Positions 25,059 to 33,294 of a DNA stretch of 59,400 nt are shown here, piece by piece (position 1 is the first letter of the stretch; each line of letters starts with the position of its first letter). Position numbers and translations under genes: made by a program. This DNA is from Candidatus Poribacteria bacterium (GTDB taxonomy: Bacteria; Poribacteria; WGA-4E; WGA-3G). Below the pieces are notes generated by a model. That model searched no databases, was not told the origin of the DNA, and was given only the letters and a program-made list of their open reading frames with translations. The DNA is taken from the NCBI GenBank assembly GCA_022827185.1, contig JAJDTM010000020.1, forward strand, positions 1 to 59,400, read 5' to 3'.

Positions 25059-27668
25059 ATGAAAATTGTCAAATACCTCTCTCTGATAACCTTGATATCC
25101 ATCGGATTAGGATTTGGAAGGGTGTCCGCCCAACAGACGCTTGCGCAAGACGTGTATGCTATCTTTCAACAGAGTTGTCTGAACTGCCACGGTCCCAGCC
25201 GTGCCTTTAAAGACGATCTTCTGATTGAATCGGCAGAAGGCTTAATTGCTTCCGGGTCGGTCGTCCAAGGAAAACCTGATGCATCCGAACTCTATACACG
25301 GCTGATTGAAGCCGATCCTGCAAAACGGATGCCCCTCGGACAACCTCAACCGCTCCCCGTAACCGCGATCCAAAAGATTGAACAATGGATTCAAGCAGGG
25401 GCACCGAGTTGGGAGAGCCAGCACAAGGTCAATTTCATTGCGCCCGATACAATGCTCACGGCTATCCAGCGGCATCTGGAAACACTGGATGCCTTTGATC
25501 GTCCCTACGCCCGTTATTTTATAATAACGCACCTCTATAACGCGGGTGAGAGTCCAAAGACCCTTGGTGATTATAGGGCTGCACTCTCGAAATTGGTGAA
25601 TAGTCTCTCTTGGGGGTTTGAGATTATCCCGCCACAACCTCTTGGTGAACGAGAGACAATCTTTTACATTGACCTACGCGATTATGAGTGGGATAGGGAT
25701 AACATCGATGCCTGGACACAACTTGAGAATGTTTATCCTTATGGCATCGAATATGATGCCGAGACGCAAGCCGGTCTCCACGCGAAACTAACGCACCTCC
25801 GCGAAGAGATGGCGTGTGAAGTGCCGTTTATCCACGTGGATTGGTTTCTTGCGACTGCCTCGCTGCCGCCGCTGTATCACGACATTCTGGATCTGCCAAC
25901 AACCGATCGTGAACTTGAGCGGCAGTTGGGGATAAATGTTGCCCGGAACCTCCAGAGGGGCCGAGCGTGGCGTGCGGGGTTCAAGGAGTCAGGTGTGTCA
26001 CGCCACAATCGCGTTGTGGAACGACACACGTCTCGGTATGGCGCGTATTGGAAAAGTTACGACTTCGCGGGAAGCGCGGAAATACAGAATGTCTTTATCC
26101 ATCCACTTGATTTTAGACATGATGGCGGTGAGATCGTTTTTAATCTCCCCAACGGGTTACAAGCGTACTATATCACGGATGCATCCGGGAATCGGATAAA
26201 CGCGGCACCGACAGACATCGTTTCCAACCCGGCGGCGAGCGATCCTACTGTGCGGACAGGTGTATCATGCATCGGTTGCCACGCAAAGGGGATACAACTG
26301 TTTGAGGATGAGGTGCGTGCTGAGATTGCGGAAACGGTAAACCCTGCTTATGACAAGGATCAGGCGTTGCGTTTGTATGTTCCCCAAGCCGTGATGGACG
26401 AGTACTTGCATGACGATACGCAACATTTCAAGGCTGCACTTGAAGCGACGGGTAATGTGTTTGATCGTTCAGGAAAAGAACTGGTTGAGCATTTTTATGA
26501 CGTGTTTCACGATAGGCCCCTTGACGCGTCTTACGCTGCTGCGGCTTTAGGTTTAGAAACAGAAGTGCTGCGTGCCAAGATAAAGGAAAACCCAAGTTTA
26601 CAGAACTTAGGGCTGGTAAGTCTGCTGATTGATGAGGGCTATGTGAAGCGTGACGCGTGGACCTCCAGCTTTAAGGCAGTTGTTGCTTGCTTATATGGTG
26701 ATGATTGTGTGGTACCCGAGACACCCGTTTCCACGTTGAACCCAACGCCGTTTTCTGATCTGATTCCAGACGCGAACCTGCACGCAGCGATTGCCGAAGC
26801 CCTCGGTAAGGCACCGGGTGACGCAATTACAAAGGCGGATCTCGCGGGATTGACGCAGCTTGAAGCCGATAGAGTGGGCATTACCAATTTGACAGGGCTT
26901 GCGTATGCGACGAATTTGGAACGGATCGTGTTGCGGCACAATGCGATATCGGATTTATCGCCATTGGCGGACTTGATAAGCCTGCGTGACATCCATTTGG
27001 CAGGGAATAGGATAACTGATGTCTCGCCGCTTAAACGTTTGATTCGTGTGGAGTGGCTCGGGCTTGAGGGGAACGCCATTACCGATTTATCGCCACTGAC
27101 AGGGTTAGTGTCGCTGAATTGGATAGGGATTGATGACAATCCTGTCTCCGATGTTTCGCCGCTTGCTGGCATATTTCGTTTGAGAGACCTCAATGCTACA
27201 CGCACTGCCATTTCAGATTTCTCTCCATTAGCAGAGTTGCCCAGACTCCAACGGATAGTATTTGGCGATGATAGGTCGATAACAACACTTCCATCTCTGC
27301 AAGGATTAGAAGCACTGAGACGATTGGACATTAGTGGCTGCGGTATCTCGGATATTTCTGGCTTATCGGGGTTAGTCCAATTGACAACGTTAGTGCTCAA
27401 CAATAACTCGATAACAGATGTATCGCCCTTGGCGGGGTTAACAGGTTTGACCGATTTGCACCTTGTGTCGAACCTTATATCGGACGTATCACCCCTTGCA
27501 AAGTTAGCAGATTTGAAATTTTTGAATCTTAGCAACAACAGCATTTCAGATGTGACGTCTTTGGCGGGGTTAACTCGCTTGGAACGCCTTGATCTCCACA
27601 ACAACGCGATAGAGAAGGTTTTTATGAGGACAGGGATTTGCTTGCCCGAGCAAGCGGCGGAAAAGTGA
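25059..27668 (+). CDS. Cytochrome c / LRR secreted protein, 5' part of a frameshifted gene
   Basis: 869 residues as read. A signal peptide ends near residue 24. A planctomycete-type cytochrome c domain follows, with haem motif CLNCH (C40, C43, H44) and a possible axial Met in KRMPLG. A second CIGCH motif lies at C404-H408. LRRs start near 570 and run to about 850. The final residues after VF are out of register: the paralogous gene upstream has DTDLLSEASGG here, and DRDLLARASGG appears one frame away, where it opens the following gene. The junction is a run of five T at 27619-27623. Seven bases separate it from the preceding gene. It may carry electrons or act as a surface scaffold. Confidence 0.8.
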   Translation: MKIVKYLSLITLISIGLGFGRVSAQQTLAQDVYAIFQQSCLNCHGPSRAFKDDLLIESAEGLIASGSVVQGKPDASELYTRLIEADPAKRMPLGQPQPLPVTAIQKIEQWIQAGAPSWESQHKVNFIAPDTMLTAIQRHLETLDAFDRPYARYFIITHLYNAGESPKTLGDYRAALSKLVNSLSWGFEIIPPQPLGERETIFYIDLRDYEWDRDNIDAWTQLENVYPYGIEYDAETQAGLHAKLTHLREEMACEVPFIHVDWFLATASLPPLYHDILDLPTTDRELERQLGINVARNLQRGRAWRAGFKESGVSRHNRVVERHTSRYGAYWKSYDFAGSAEIQNVFIHPLDFRHDGGEIVFNLPNGLQAYYITDASGNRINAAPTDIVSNPAASDPTVRTGVSCIGCHAKGIQLFEDEVRAEIAETVNPAYDKDQALRLYVPQAVMDEYLHDDTQHFKAALEATGNVFDRSGKELVEHFYDVFHDRPLDASYAAAALGLETEVLRAKIKENPSLQNLGLVSLLIDEGYVKRDAWTSSFKAVVACLYGDDCVVPETPVSTLNPTPFSDLIPDANLHAAIAEALGKAPGDAITKADLAGLTQLEADRVGITNLTGLAYATNLERIVLRHNAISDLSPLADLISLRDIHLAGNRITDVSPLKRLIRVEWLGLEGNAITDLSPLTGLVSLNWIGIDDNPVSDVSPLAGIFRLRDLNATRTAISDFSPLAELPRLQRIVFGDDRSITTLPSLQGLEALRRLDISGCGISDISGLSGLVQLTTLVLNNNSITDVSPLAGLTGLTDLHLVSNLISDVSPLAKLADLKFLNLSNNSISDVTSLAGLTRLERLDLHNNAIEKVFMRTGICLPEQAAEK

Positions 27669-28831
27669 CAACGTTGAAAGTTGCGATCGATGGCGTAACG
27701 GCGGGAGCACCCATCGGCAGTCGCGTGTGGACCTCCCATAAAATTGATCCCGGACATGGGAACAATATCAATAAAATGCTGGATGCCCTCGGTGCTGAAA
27801 TAGATGGCGACAGAACAGACCAGGTCGTGTATGGTGCTATTGTTTTGAATGTGAACAGGGAACACCGGACGACAATACTTGCAGGTGGTGCCGCGGGTTA
27901 TAAGGTTTGGCTTAACGGTGCGTTGATTCGTGAGAATGATCATGGTGAGTATCACAGTTACGAGGAATTTTTCCCCGTCACGTTGAAACAAGGGAAAAAC
28001 GTTCTATTGGTTGCTATTCGCAATGCGAATTGGGCGTGGAGAGGCTTTTTTGGATTTACCCCTGATGCTGAATATACGGTGTTAGCACCTGATTCTTCTG
28101 AATTCTCGGTTTCCACGGATACTGAGCGGATTGAGGTCGGTACAACGTTTACCGTCCACCTCAAGACAGCGGATGTCACCGATTTAGCCGGTTGGCAAAC
28201 CGATATTACCTTTGACCCGACCGTACTGAAAGCAGACAAGGTCAGCGAAGGGGATTTTCTTAAACAGGCGGGCGGAGGCACCCTCTTTGAAAAAGGTAGG
28301 ATTCAGAATACGCGAGGTAAGATTACCGGTTTAAGTGCCGCGAGGGTCTCACGAGGCGGGGTCAGTGGTCACGGCACCCTCCTTTCGATCCAGTTCACGG
28401 CACTCGCAAGTAGAGGGTCGCGCGTGACGCTCCGTAATTTCCGGGCAGGTTCGAGTGCGGGTAAGCCAATTGCTTCGCTGCCTATTGAAACGTTCATTGT
28501 TGTTGAAGGACAACCTGCTGCACCGCCGCTTGTCCCAGAAGATACGGATTTGTTCCACAACTATCCAAATCCATTCAACCCAGAGACATGGATACCTTAT
28601 CAATTGGAGCAACCAGCGGACGTGAAAATCGCTATCTATGATGCGAATGGGCAGTTAGTTCGGATGTTAAATTTAGGATATCAGTCTGCGGGGTATTACA
28701 TAGGTAGAAGGCGTGCTGCACATTGGGATGGCAGAAACACTGTTGGTGAACCTGTCGCAAGCGGTGTCTATTTTTATGAATTGCAGGCAGCCAATTTGTC
28801 ATTCCTACGAAAGATGGTTATCCTCAAATAG
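27638..28831 (+). CDS. 3' part of the frameshifted cytochrome c/LRR gene: NPCBM-like, cohesin-like and FlgD-like domains
   Basis: 397 residues if started at a TTG inside the end of the preceding frame, but no signal peptide or clear ribosome site supports a separate protein. The beginning (LLARASGGKVTTLKV) continues the upstream gene by comparison with its paralogue. Domains are an NPCBM-like sandwich (AGYKVWLNGALI, GKNVLLVAIRN), a cohesin-like domain (GTTFTVHLKTADVTDLAGWQ, ITFDPTVLKADKV) and the C-terminal NYPNPFNPETWIPYQL plus FlgD-like fold. With one base added in the T-run the two parts make one protein of about 1257 residues. It ends in a copy of repeat R3. Confidence 0.8.
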   Translation: MLARASGGKVTTLKVAIDGVTAGAPIGSRVWTSHKIDPGHGNNINKMLDALGAEIDGDRTDQVVYGAIVLNVNREHRTTILAGGAAGYKVWLNGALIRENDHGEYHSYEEFFPVTLKQGKNVLLVAIRNANWAWRGFFGFTPDAEYTVLAPDSSEFSVSTDTERIEVGTTFTVHLKTADVTDLAGWQTDITFDPTVLKADKVSEGDFLKQAGGGTLFEKGRIQNTRGKITGLSAARVSRGGVSGHGTLLSIQFTALASRGSRVTLRNFRAGSSAGKPIASLPIETFIVVEGQPAAPPLVPEDTDLFHNYPNPFNPETWIPYQLEQPADVKIAIYDANGQLVRMLNLGYQSAGYYIGRRRAAHWDGRNTVGEPVASGVYFYELQAANLSFLRKMVILK

Positions 28832-28886
28832 TATCAAATGATTTTTTATATTTCCTTGCGGTTCGTTGTGGTTATTTTTGTATCTT

Positions 28887-28920
28887 AAACCCCCTAAATC
28901 CCCCTTATCAGGGGGACTTT
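28887..28920 (+). repeat. Dispersed repeat R3, single copy
   Basis: Same unit as the tandem set at 19679-19799, in the same orientation, ending GGGGGACTTT. It lies between the end of the LRR gene and the end of the convergent ubiX gene. Confidence 0.8.
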
Positions 28921-28931
28921 GAGATGGGTGT

Positions 28932-29522
28932 CTATTCTTTCCATCGCTGGATCAGTTTTGTATCTATGCCGAACTGATCCAAAATTTTTGTCACGACGAA
29001 GTTCAGCAAGTCATCTACATCTTTTGGAAAGTGATAGAACCCAGGCATCGCTGGTAATACGCAAACTCCCAAACGTGATAGTTTGAGCATGTTTTCCAAG
29101 TGGATAGGGCTGAGCGGTGTCTCGCGTGGCACGAGAACGAGTGGACGCTTTTCTTTGATGCACACATCCGCAGCGCGTTGGATAAGGTTGCGCGACATAC
29201 CGTTAGCGATAGAAGCGATACTCCCCATGCTACACGGCACGACAATCATTCCCTCTGTACGGAAAGAACCGCTGGCAATCGGTGCAGCGATGTCGGATTC
29301 ATGGTGGTAGATAACTCGCGGTGAGGAAATGCCGATGAGCGATGCCAACTCGAAATTGTTGAGATCAACGTTGATCTGAAGTTCTTCCGACAGGGCGCGC
29401 GCACCTGATGCCGAAATGGTTAGATGTACCTCTATATCCTCGTGTTTCGTGAGAACCTCAAGCAGGCGGACACCATAGATGCCTGCACTCGCGCCTGTTA
29501 TTCCGACAATCAATCGCTTCAA
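28932..29522 (-). CDS. ubiX: Flavin prenyltransferase UbiX
   Basis: 196 residues, the usual family length. The N-terminus LIVGITGASAGIYGVRLLEVL is the flavin-binding start of UbiX/Pad1. SGSFRTEGMIVVPCSMGSIA and NLIQRAADVCIKEKRPLVLV follow, as does PRETPLSPIHLENMLKL. The enzyme joins dimethylallyl phosphate to FMN to make the prenylated cofactor of UbiD-type decarboxylases. No ubiD is in the window. A promoter is visible upstream. The gene converges on the LRR gene. Confidence 0.93.
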   Translation of the reverse strand: MKRLIVGITGASAGIYGVRLLEVLTKHEDIEVHLTISASGARALSEELQINVDLNNFELASLIGISSPRVIYHHESDIAAPIASGSFRTEGMIVVPCSMGSIASIANGMSRNLIQRAADVCIKEKRPLVLVPRETPLSPIHLENMLKLSRLGVCVLPAMPGFYHFPKDVDDLLNFVVTKILDQFGIDTKLIQRWKE

Positions 29523-29590
29523 TGATTACGGGCTCCTCTGAGAAGGTTATGCTCAACTTCAAATGGTGTGAGTACTTGCAAAGTGGGTCT

Positions 29591-29618
29591 ATTATATCCA
29601 CTTTTAGGAAAATTTCAA
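29591..29618 (-). promoter_or_regulatory. Sigma70-type promoter of ubiX
   Basis: On the minus strand TTGAAA (29618-29613) and TATAAT (29596-29591) are spaced by 16 bases. This gives a leader of about 60 bases before the ubiX ATG at 29522. Confidence 0.6.
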
Positions 29619-29660
29619 GGACAAATCATCGAAACATCGCGGTTTGTGCCTATCAGCTGC

Positions 29661-29689
29661 TTGACAGAAAAGTGGATAGCAGGTAAATT
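29661..29689 (+). promoter_or_regulatory. Sigma70-type promoter of the D-threonine aldolase-like operon
   Basis: TTGACA (29661-29666) is followed after 17 bases by TAAATT (29684-29689). The start codon of the next gene lies 57 bases further on. Confidence 0.55.
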
Positions 29690-29746
29690 AAACGCAAATC
29701 TATTTGACGTAGCATATCGCTTGTAAACGTATATTACGGGGAATTT

Positions 29747-30790
29747 ATGAAAATTGATGCCTTAGACACACCGACGCTGGTTGCGGATCTGGACGTGCTT
29801 GAACGGAACATAGACGGAATGGCACAGCACTGTCATCAACTCGGTATTCCACTGCGCGTTCATACCAAAACGCATAAGGTGCCAGAAATCGCTAAACTGC
29901 AAATTGCTGCGGGTTCACAAGGGATTACCTGTCAGAAGTTAGGCGAAGCAGAGGTGATGGTGGATGCTGGTGTTGATAACATCCTTATCCCGTACAACAT
30001 CGTCGGGAAACCGAAACTGAAACGGTTGACTGCACTCGTCCAACGCGCACGAATTACCGTCGCACTCGATTCAGAAGAGACCGCAACGGGTATCTCTCAA
30101 CAGGCAATCGCTGACGGTTGTGTTGTGCCTGTGATTGTGGAACTCGATACCGGCAGTGGACGCTGTGGTGTGCAATCACCCCAAGCAGCACAATGCCTTG
30201 CACAACAGGTTATGAAAATGCAAGGCATCGACTTCCAAGGTGTCATGACGTATCCGAGCAACGTGCAAGCGAAGCCGTTTATTGAAGAGACACTTGATCT
30301 GCTCTCAAGCGACGGGATTCCTGTGAACATCATCAGTGGTGGGGGCACGGGTTCTGAAGCGGCATCAAAAGAGATCGGTTGTACGGAGACCCGTAGTGGC
30401 TCTTACGTCTACGAAGGCATGACTCGGGTCGGCAATTCTGAGATGCTAACACCTGAGCGGTGTGTGCTGCGTGTTATCGTAACTGTCGTTAGCACGCCAA
30501 CGCCTGATCGGATTATCATTGATGGCGGGCAGAAGACGTTTACGAGTTACGCCCCAACGCCTTATGGACATATCATTGAACAGCCAGACGCGAAGATTTA
30601 TGGCATGTCGGTCGAACACGGGCATGTCAATGTTAGTAAGTGTTCACACCGATTTAGGGTAGGGGAGCAGCTTTCGGTTATCCCACTTCATCAAGGGATG
30701 ACGAGCAATCTTCACGACACACTGGTAGGTATACGCGGCGATCAAGTTGAAACGACTTGGTGCATTGCAGGTAGGGGTAAAGTTTTTTAA
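29747..30790 (+). CDS. D-threonine aldolase / D-serine dehydratase-like PLP enzyme
   Basis: 347 residues with the alanine-racemase-type barrel first and a small C-terminal domain. The PLP lysine motif HTKTHKVPE lies near residue 39 (probable Lys41). GITCQKLGEAEVMVDAGV and the phosphate-binding ISGGGTGSE also match the DSD1 group. These enzymes cleave or dehydrate D-hydroxyamino acids using PLP and a metal. The metal site near the C-terminus normally reads PxHxC; here it is PLHQG, so the Cys or Asp ligand position is Gly, which may change metal use. It is followed 47 bases later by the PhyH gene in the same direction. Confidence 0.83.
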   Translation: MKIDALDTPTLVADLDVLERNIDGMAQHCHQLGIPLRVHTKTHKVPEIAKLQIAAGSQGITCQKLGEAEVMVDAGVDNILIPYNIVGKPKLKRLTALVQRARITVALDSEETATGISQQAIADGCVVPVIVELDTGSGRCGVQSPQAAQCLAQQVMKMQGIDFQGVMTYPSNVQAKPFIEETLDLLSSDGIPVNIISGGGTGSEAASKEIGCTETRSGSYVYEGMTRVGNSEMLTPERCVLRVIVTVVSTPTPDRIIIDGGQKTFTSYAPTPYGHIIEQPDAKIYGMSVEHGHVNVSKCSHRFRVGEQLSVIPLHQGMTSNLHDTLVGIRGDQVETTWCIAGRGKVF

Positions 30791-30837
30791 TTCAGCGCAA
30801 GTGTATAACCATAGTTTTCCAATCAAGGGGGAAAATC

Positions 30838-31554
30838 ATGATTCTACCGACACCCGAAGAAAAAAGACAGTGGGAAGAAGAGGGGTATCTCGTCTTTGAA
30901 AACGCGATTCAAGGAGAGGATCTCAAGCGACTCCAAGACACTTTCGACTATTGGGCAGACGCGTGCAAAGAAGAATGGCTGGATAGGGTCGAAGCGGGGG
31001 ATGCTGTCGCAACCTTCTATGACATCCCGAATCCGCTTGAAAAGGACCCTATCTTCATTGATATTATTGACTATCCGAGTTATTACGGCGCGTTGATGGC
31101 GTTCACCGACCACGACCTGATTCTATTGGGACCACAGGTTCGGACGGTGGCACCGTGGCCCGTGAGTTATACCGGATGGCATCCCGATGTCGGGCAGAGC
31201 AATCCGCTCCATATCAAGGTACAAATCTACGTCAACGATGTCGAACCGGGAAGTGGTGAATTCGGTTTCGTACCCGGCAGTCATAAACCGGGTTCTGGTC
31301 CGTACGCGCGTCCCATGCGGCAAGAGAGTATGACGGGACACAAAACTTTCCCCGGTAAAGCCGGGACAGCGATCATGTTCAATTCGTGTGGATGGCATGT
31401 TTCGATGGATAATCATTCCGATACACCGCGTAAGTCGATTATTCTGATCTATGAGAAGCGAACCCCCGGACGCATTGGACCAGGGCAGTTTGCTTCCATC
31501 TCAGAATATTGCCAGACACCAGAACGTCGTAAATTGTTTAGTTTGGACGGCTAA
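30838..31554 (+). CDS. Phytanoyl-CoA dioxygenase (PhyH) family protein
   Basis: 238 residues with AAGGGGGA before the ATG. The iron-binding set of Fe(II)/2-oxoglutarate enzymes is visible: GWHPD gives H115 and D117, and CGWHVSMDN gives the distal H187. An Arg about ten residues later (DTPRKSI) suits 2-oxoglutarate binding. The motif PGSGEFGFVPGSHKPG is typical of PhyH proteins. The substrate is unknown; the family hydroxylates many small molecules. It lies between the aldolase-like and amidohydrolase genes, suggesting a short catabolic operon. Confidence 0.87.
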   Translation: MILPTPEEKRQWEEEGYLVFENAIQGEDLKRLQDTFDYWADACKEEWLDRVEAGDAVATFYDIPNPLEKDPIFIDIIDYPSYYGALMAFTDHDLILLGPQVRTVAPWPVSYTGWHPDVGQSNPLHIKVQIYVNDVEPGSGEFGFVPGSHKPGSGPYARPMRQESMTGHKTFPGKAGTAIMFNSCGWHVSMDNHSDTPRKSIILIYEKRTPGRIGPGQFASISEYCQTPERRKLFSLDG

Positions 31555-31570
31555 TCAAAGGAGGGTCCCT

Positions 31571-32464
31571 ATGCCACGCATTGACGCGCATCTGCATGTA
31601 TTCACAAAAGCCTCCGCTGAGTTTCCGAGGGAGGTATCGGACGTTTGGCCCGCTGAACGGGAAGAGCCTGTCGAAAAGTTGTTAGGCGAAATGGAGAAAC
31701 ACCAGATCGATCAGGCAGTCCTTGTCCAGATGGCTGGTGCGAGTATAGAAAACCATCGTTACCTACTACAATGTCTCAAAGAATATCCAAACCGATTTGT
31801 AGGGATTGGATTGGTTCCAGAGGGACATCCGAACCCTGTTGAACACATGGCAGAACTCACAGATAATACTGGGATTATCGGTTTTCGGTTCTCTACATTT
31901 GGAGGACCGCGTGATATTTTTGCGAAGATGGATGTCCGCGAGTTCGCGGCGTATCCGATCTGGGAGTGCGCTGCTGAACGCGATTATGTCTTGTGGCTCT
32001 ATCCGAACGCCATCAATGCCCACCTTCTGCCATACCTGATAGAAGCATTCCCACAGGTACGGATTGTGCTAAACCATCTCGCTGTATGCCCAGGCGCAGG
32101 CAAATTCAGTTGGGACGAATTCGGGAGGCCCCAGGTTCAGGTGTCAGGTTACAACCTTTTTATGCACACTACCTATCGACTCGCACGTTTTGAAAATGTT
32201 AATGTGCATCTCTCCGGTCAGTACGCCTTTAGCAAGGAAGAATTCCCGTATAAAGATTTGGCAGGATGGCACCATGGTCTTTTGGGCGGCTTTGGCGCGA
32301 AACGATTGATGTGGGCAACCGATTTTCCGTGGATATTGGAAGAACCGGGGTATGGGAAACTTACCACAGTTATAGAAGAGTTACTACCGAATCTATCTGA
32401 AGCGGAACTGGCAGACATTATGGGCGGAAATGCGAAACGGATTTTAAGATTCCCTGATCTTTGA
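31571..32464 (+). CDS. Amidohydrolase 2 family metal-dependent hydrolase
   Basis: 297 residues from the ATG at 31571, preceded by AAAGGAGG. A frame open from 31451 only overlaps the PhyH gene. The metal motif DAHLHVF puts His7 and His9 at the N-terminus, as in the TIM-barrel amidohydrolases and decarboxylases. Later conserved parts are RIVLNHLAVCPGAG (His ligand) and RLMWATDFPWILEEPGYG (catalytic Asp). The substrate is not readable; lactone or aromatic acid cleavage are family options. It is the last gene of the three-gene set and is followed by a terminator. Confidence 0.87.
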   Translation: MPRIDAHLHVFTKASAEFPREVSDVWPAEREEPVEKLLGEMEKHQIDQAVLVQMAGASIENHRYLLQCLKEYPNRFVGIGLVPEGHPNPVEHMAELTDNTGIIGFRFSTFGGPRDIFAKMDVREFAAYPIWECAAERDYVLWLYPNAINAHLLPYLIEAFPQVRIVLNHLAVCPGAGKFSWDEFGRPQVQVSGYNLFMHTTYRLARFENVNVHLSGQYAFSKEEFPYKDLAGWHHGLLGGFGAKRLMWATDFPWILEEPGYGKLTTVIEELLPNLSEAELADIMGGNAKRILRFPDL

Positions 32465-32506
32465 TTGCTTCTACACCTAATGGAAATTAATTGGAAATCG
32501 GACAAC

Positions 32507-32547
32507 AAAGAGAGCCTCCCGCTTCAAATGCAAGGGACTCTCTTTTT
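32507..32547 (+). terminator. Rho-independent terminator after the amidohydrolase gene
   Basis: A hairpin with arms AAAGAGAG and CTCTCTTT plus a TCCC/GGGA extension, interrupted by a two-base bulge, is followed by a run of five T. It lies 43 bases after the stop codon and before a convergent gene, so it may serve both strands. Confidence 0.65.
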
Positions 32548-32554
32548 CGTTGAG

Positions 32555-33004
32555 TTAAGATTTTTCTGAGTTCTTCGGTGGAGGATTTGAAGGTTTGTCT
32601 GGAGACTTAGGCGATTCGTCCGCAGGGGGCCCGTTTTCTGCTTTCGCTGCTGCATAACCTTCTGCGTAGCCTTCTTCTCTGCCTTCCTTTCGACCTTCTT
32701 CTTTCGCTGCCTGAATACGTTTTTCTTGTCTTTCAAGGAACCAATCTGATAGTAACATGATGATGTCAATGCCTCCTACTATCATTCCGACTAAAATCCC
32801 ACCAATAGGGATAAAAGTCGAGATGTCTTTGAGAACATTTTGAACCGATTCGTGTCCTTTCCAGCCTCTCGTTATCTCATAATCCAGAGCGATGTAACCG
32901 TAGATCATAACGAAAAGAGAAATAAGGAACAGGGCAAAGCCGGCTTTTCCTGTTTTCCAGAAATCTCTCAAGGCTTTCCAGAATTCACCGAGTTTTTTCA
33001 ACAT
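32555..33004 (-). CDS. Hypothetical two-helix membrane protein with charged repetitive tail
   Basis: 149 residues with AGGGGGA before the ATG. Two membrane helices lie at about 22-42 (GFALFLISLFVMIYGYIAL) and 65-88 (FIPIGGILVGMIVGGIDIIML). The C-terminal 55 residues are a charged segment with short repeats (EEGRKEGREEGYAEGYA) followed by a Pro/Ser/Lys-rich end, so it should be a coil or disordered arm in the cytoplasm. No family was recognised. Such GREEGYAEGYA repeats are seen in unrelated small proteins and do not assign a role. Confidence 0.65.
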   Translation of the reverse strand: MLKKLGEFWKALRDFWKTGKAGFALFLISLFVMIYGYIALDYEITRGWKGHESVQNVLKDISTFIPIGGILVGMIVGGIDIIMLLSDWFLERQEKRIQAAKEEGRKEGREEGYAEGYAAAKAENGPPADESPKSPDKPSNPPPKNSEKS

Positions 33005-33294
33005 GTCCCCCTCAACTTAATTATAAAATAACATGCACAGGTTGGATTGTCAAACGAAAAAATATTGAAAGGCAATACAAGGCACTCTATCCGTAATTGT
33101 CCGATTAGTGTTAATTCGCCTTTGCGTGACTACGAGAATCAACGATCCGAAGGAGATGACTTGCCAGAATTATCATTTCAACCGCTTCCTCCGCGGTAAT
33201 ATCAACATCATGATGGCTACTGGGATTCTTATGGAAATTTCAATAGGGCAGGTGATTCCATAGTCAGACCACGCTCAGAGGAACTGTGCGCGTT
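33005..33294. other. Intergenic stretch with decayed coding remnant
   Basis: Nearly 300 bases without an intact gene. The minus-strand remnant at 33111-33260 is described separately; the rest is AT-rich without repeats. Confidence 0.4.
33111..33260 (-). pseudogene. Remnant of a small protein gene with a stop codon in frame
   Basis: On the minus strand a 41-codon stretch ends at TAA (33113-33111) and reads NFHKNPSSHHDVDITAEEAV, then EMIILASHLLRIVDSRSH. It has helical, protein-like composition. Upstream the same frame continues as LWNHLPY, then a TGA at 33242-33240, where a Trp codon would fit. No start codon or ribosome site remains. It looks like the end of a decayed small gene. The call rests on sequence style alone. 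Confidence 0.35.

Noticed and set aside
27617..27624. Programmed -1 frameshift site
   Set aside because: The heptamer G GTT TTT allows re-pairing only in the A site, not well in the P site, and no clear stimulatory hairpin was found. An indel in the T-run is the simpler reading, though slippage is not excluded.
26639..27991. A 450-codon open frame on the minus strand
   Set aside because: It is exactly antisense to the LRR region; the regular repeat codons leave the opposite strand open. Its product is low-complexity and has no ribosome site.
33240..33242. TGA read as Trp or selenocysteine
   Set aside because: glnS and other genes in the window end in TGA, there is no start codon for this frame, and no selenocysteine element was seen.
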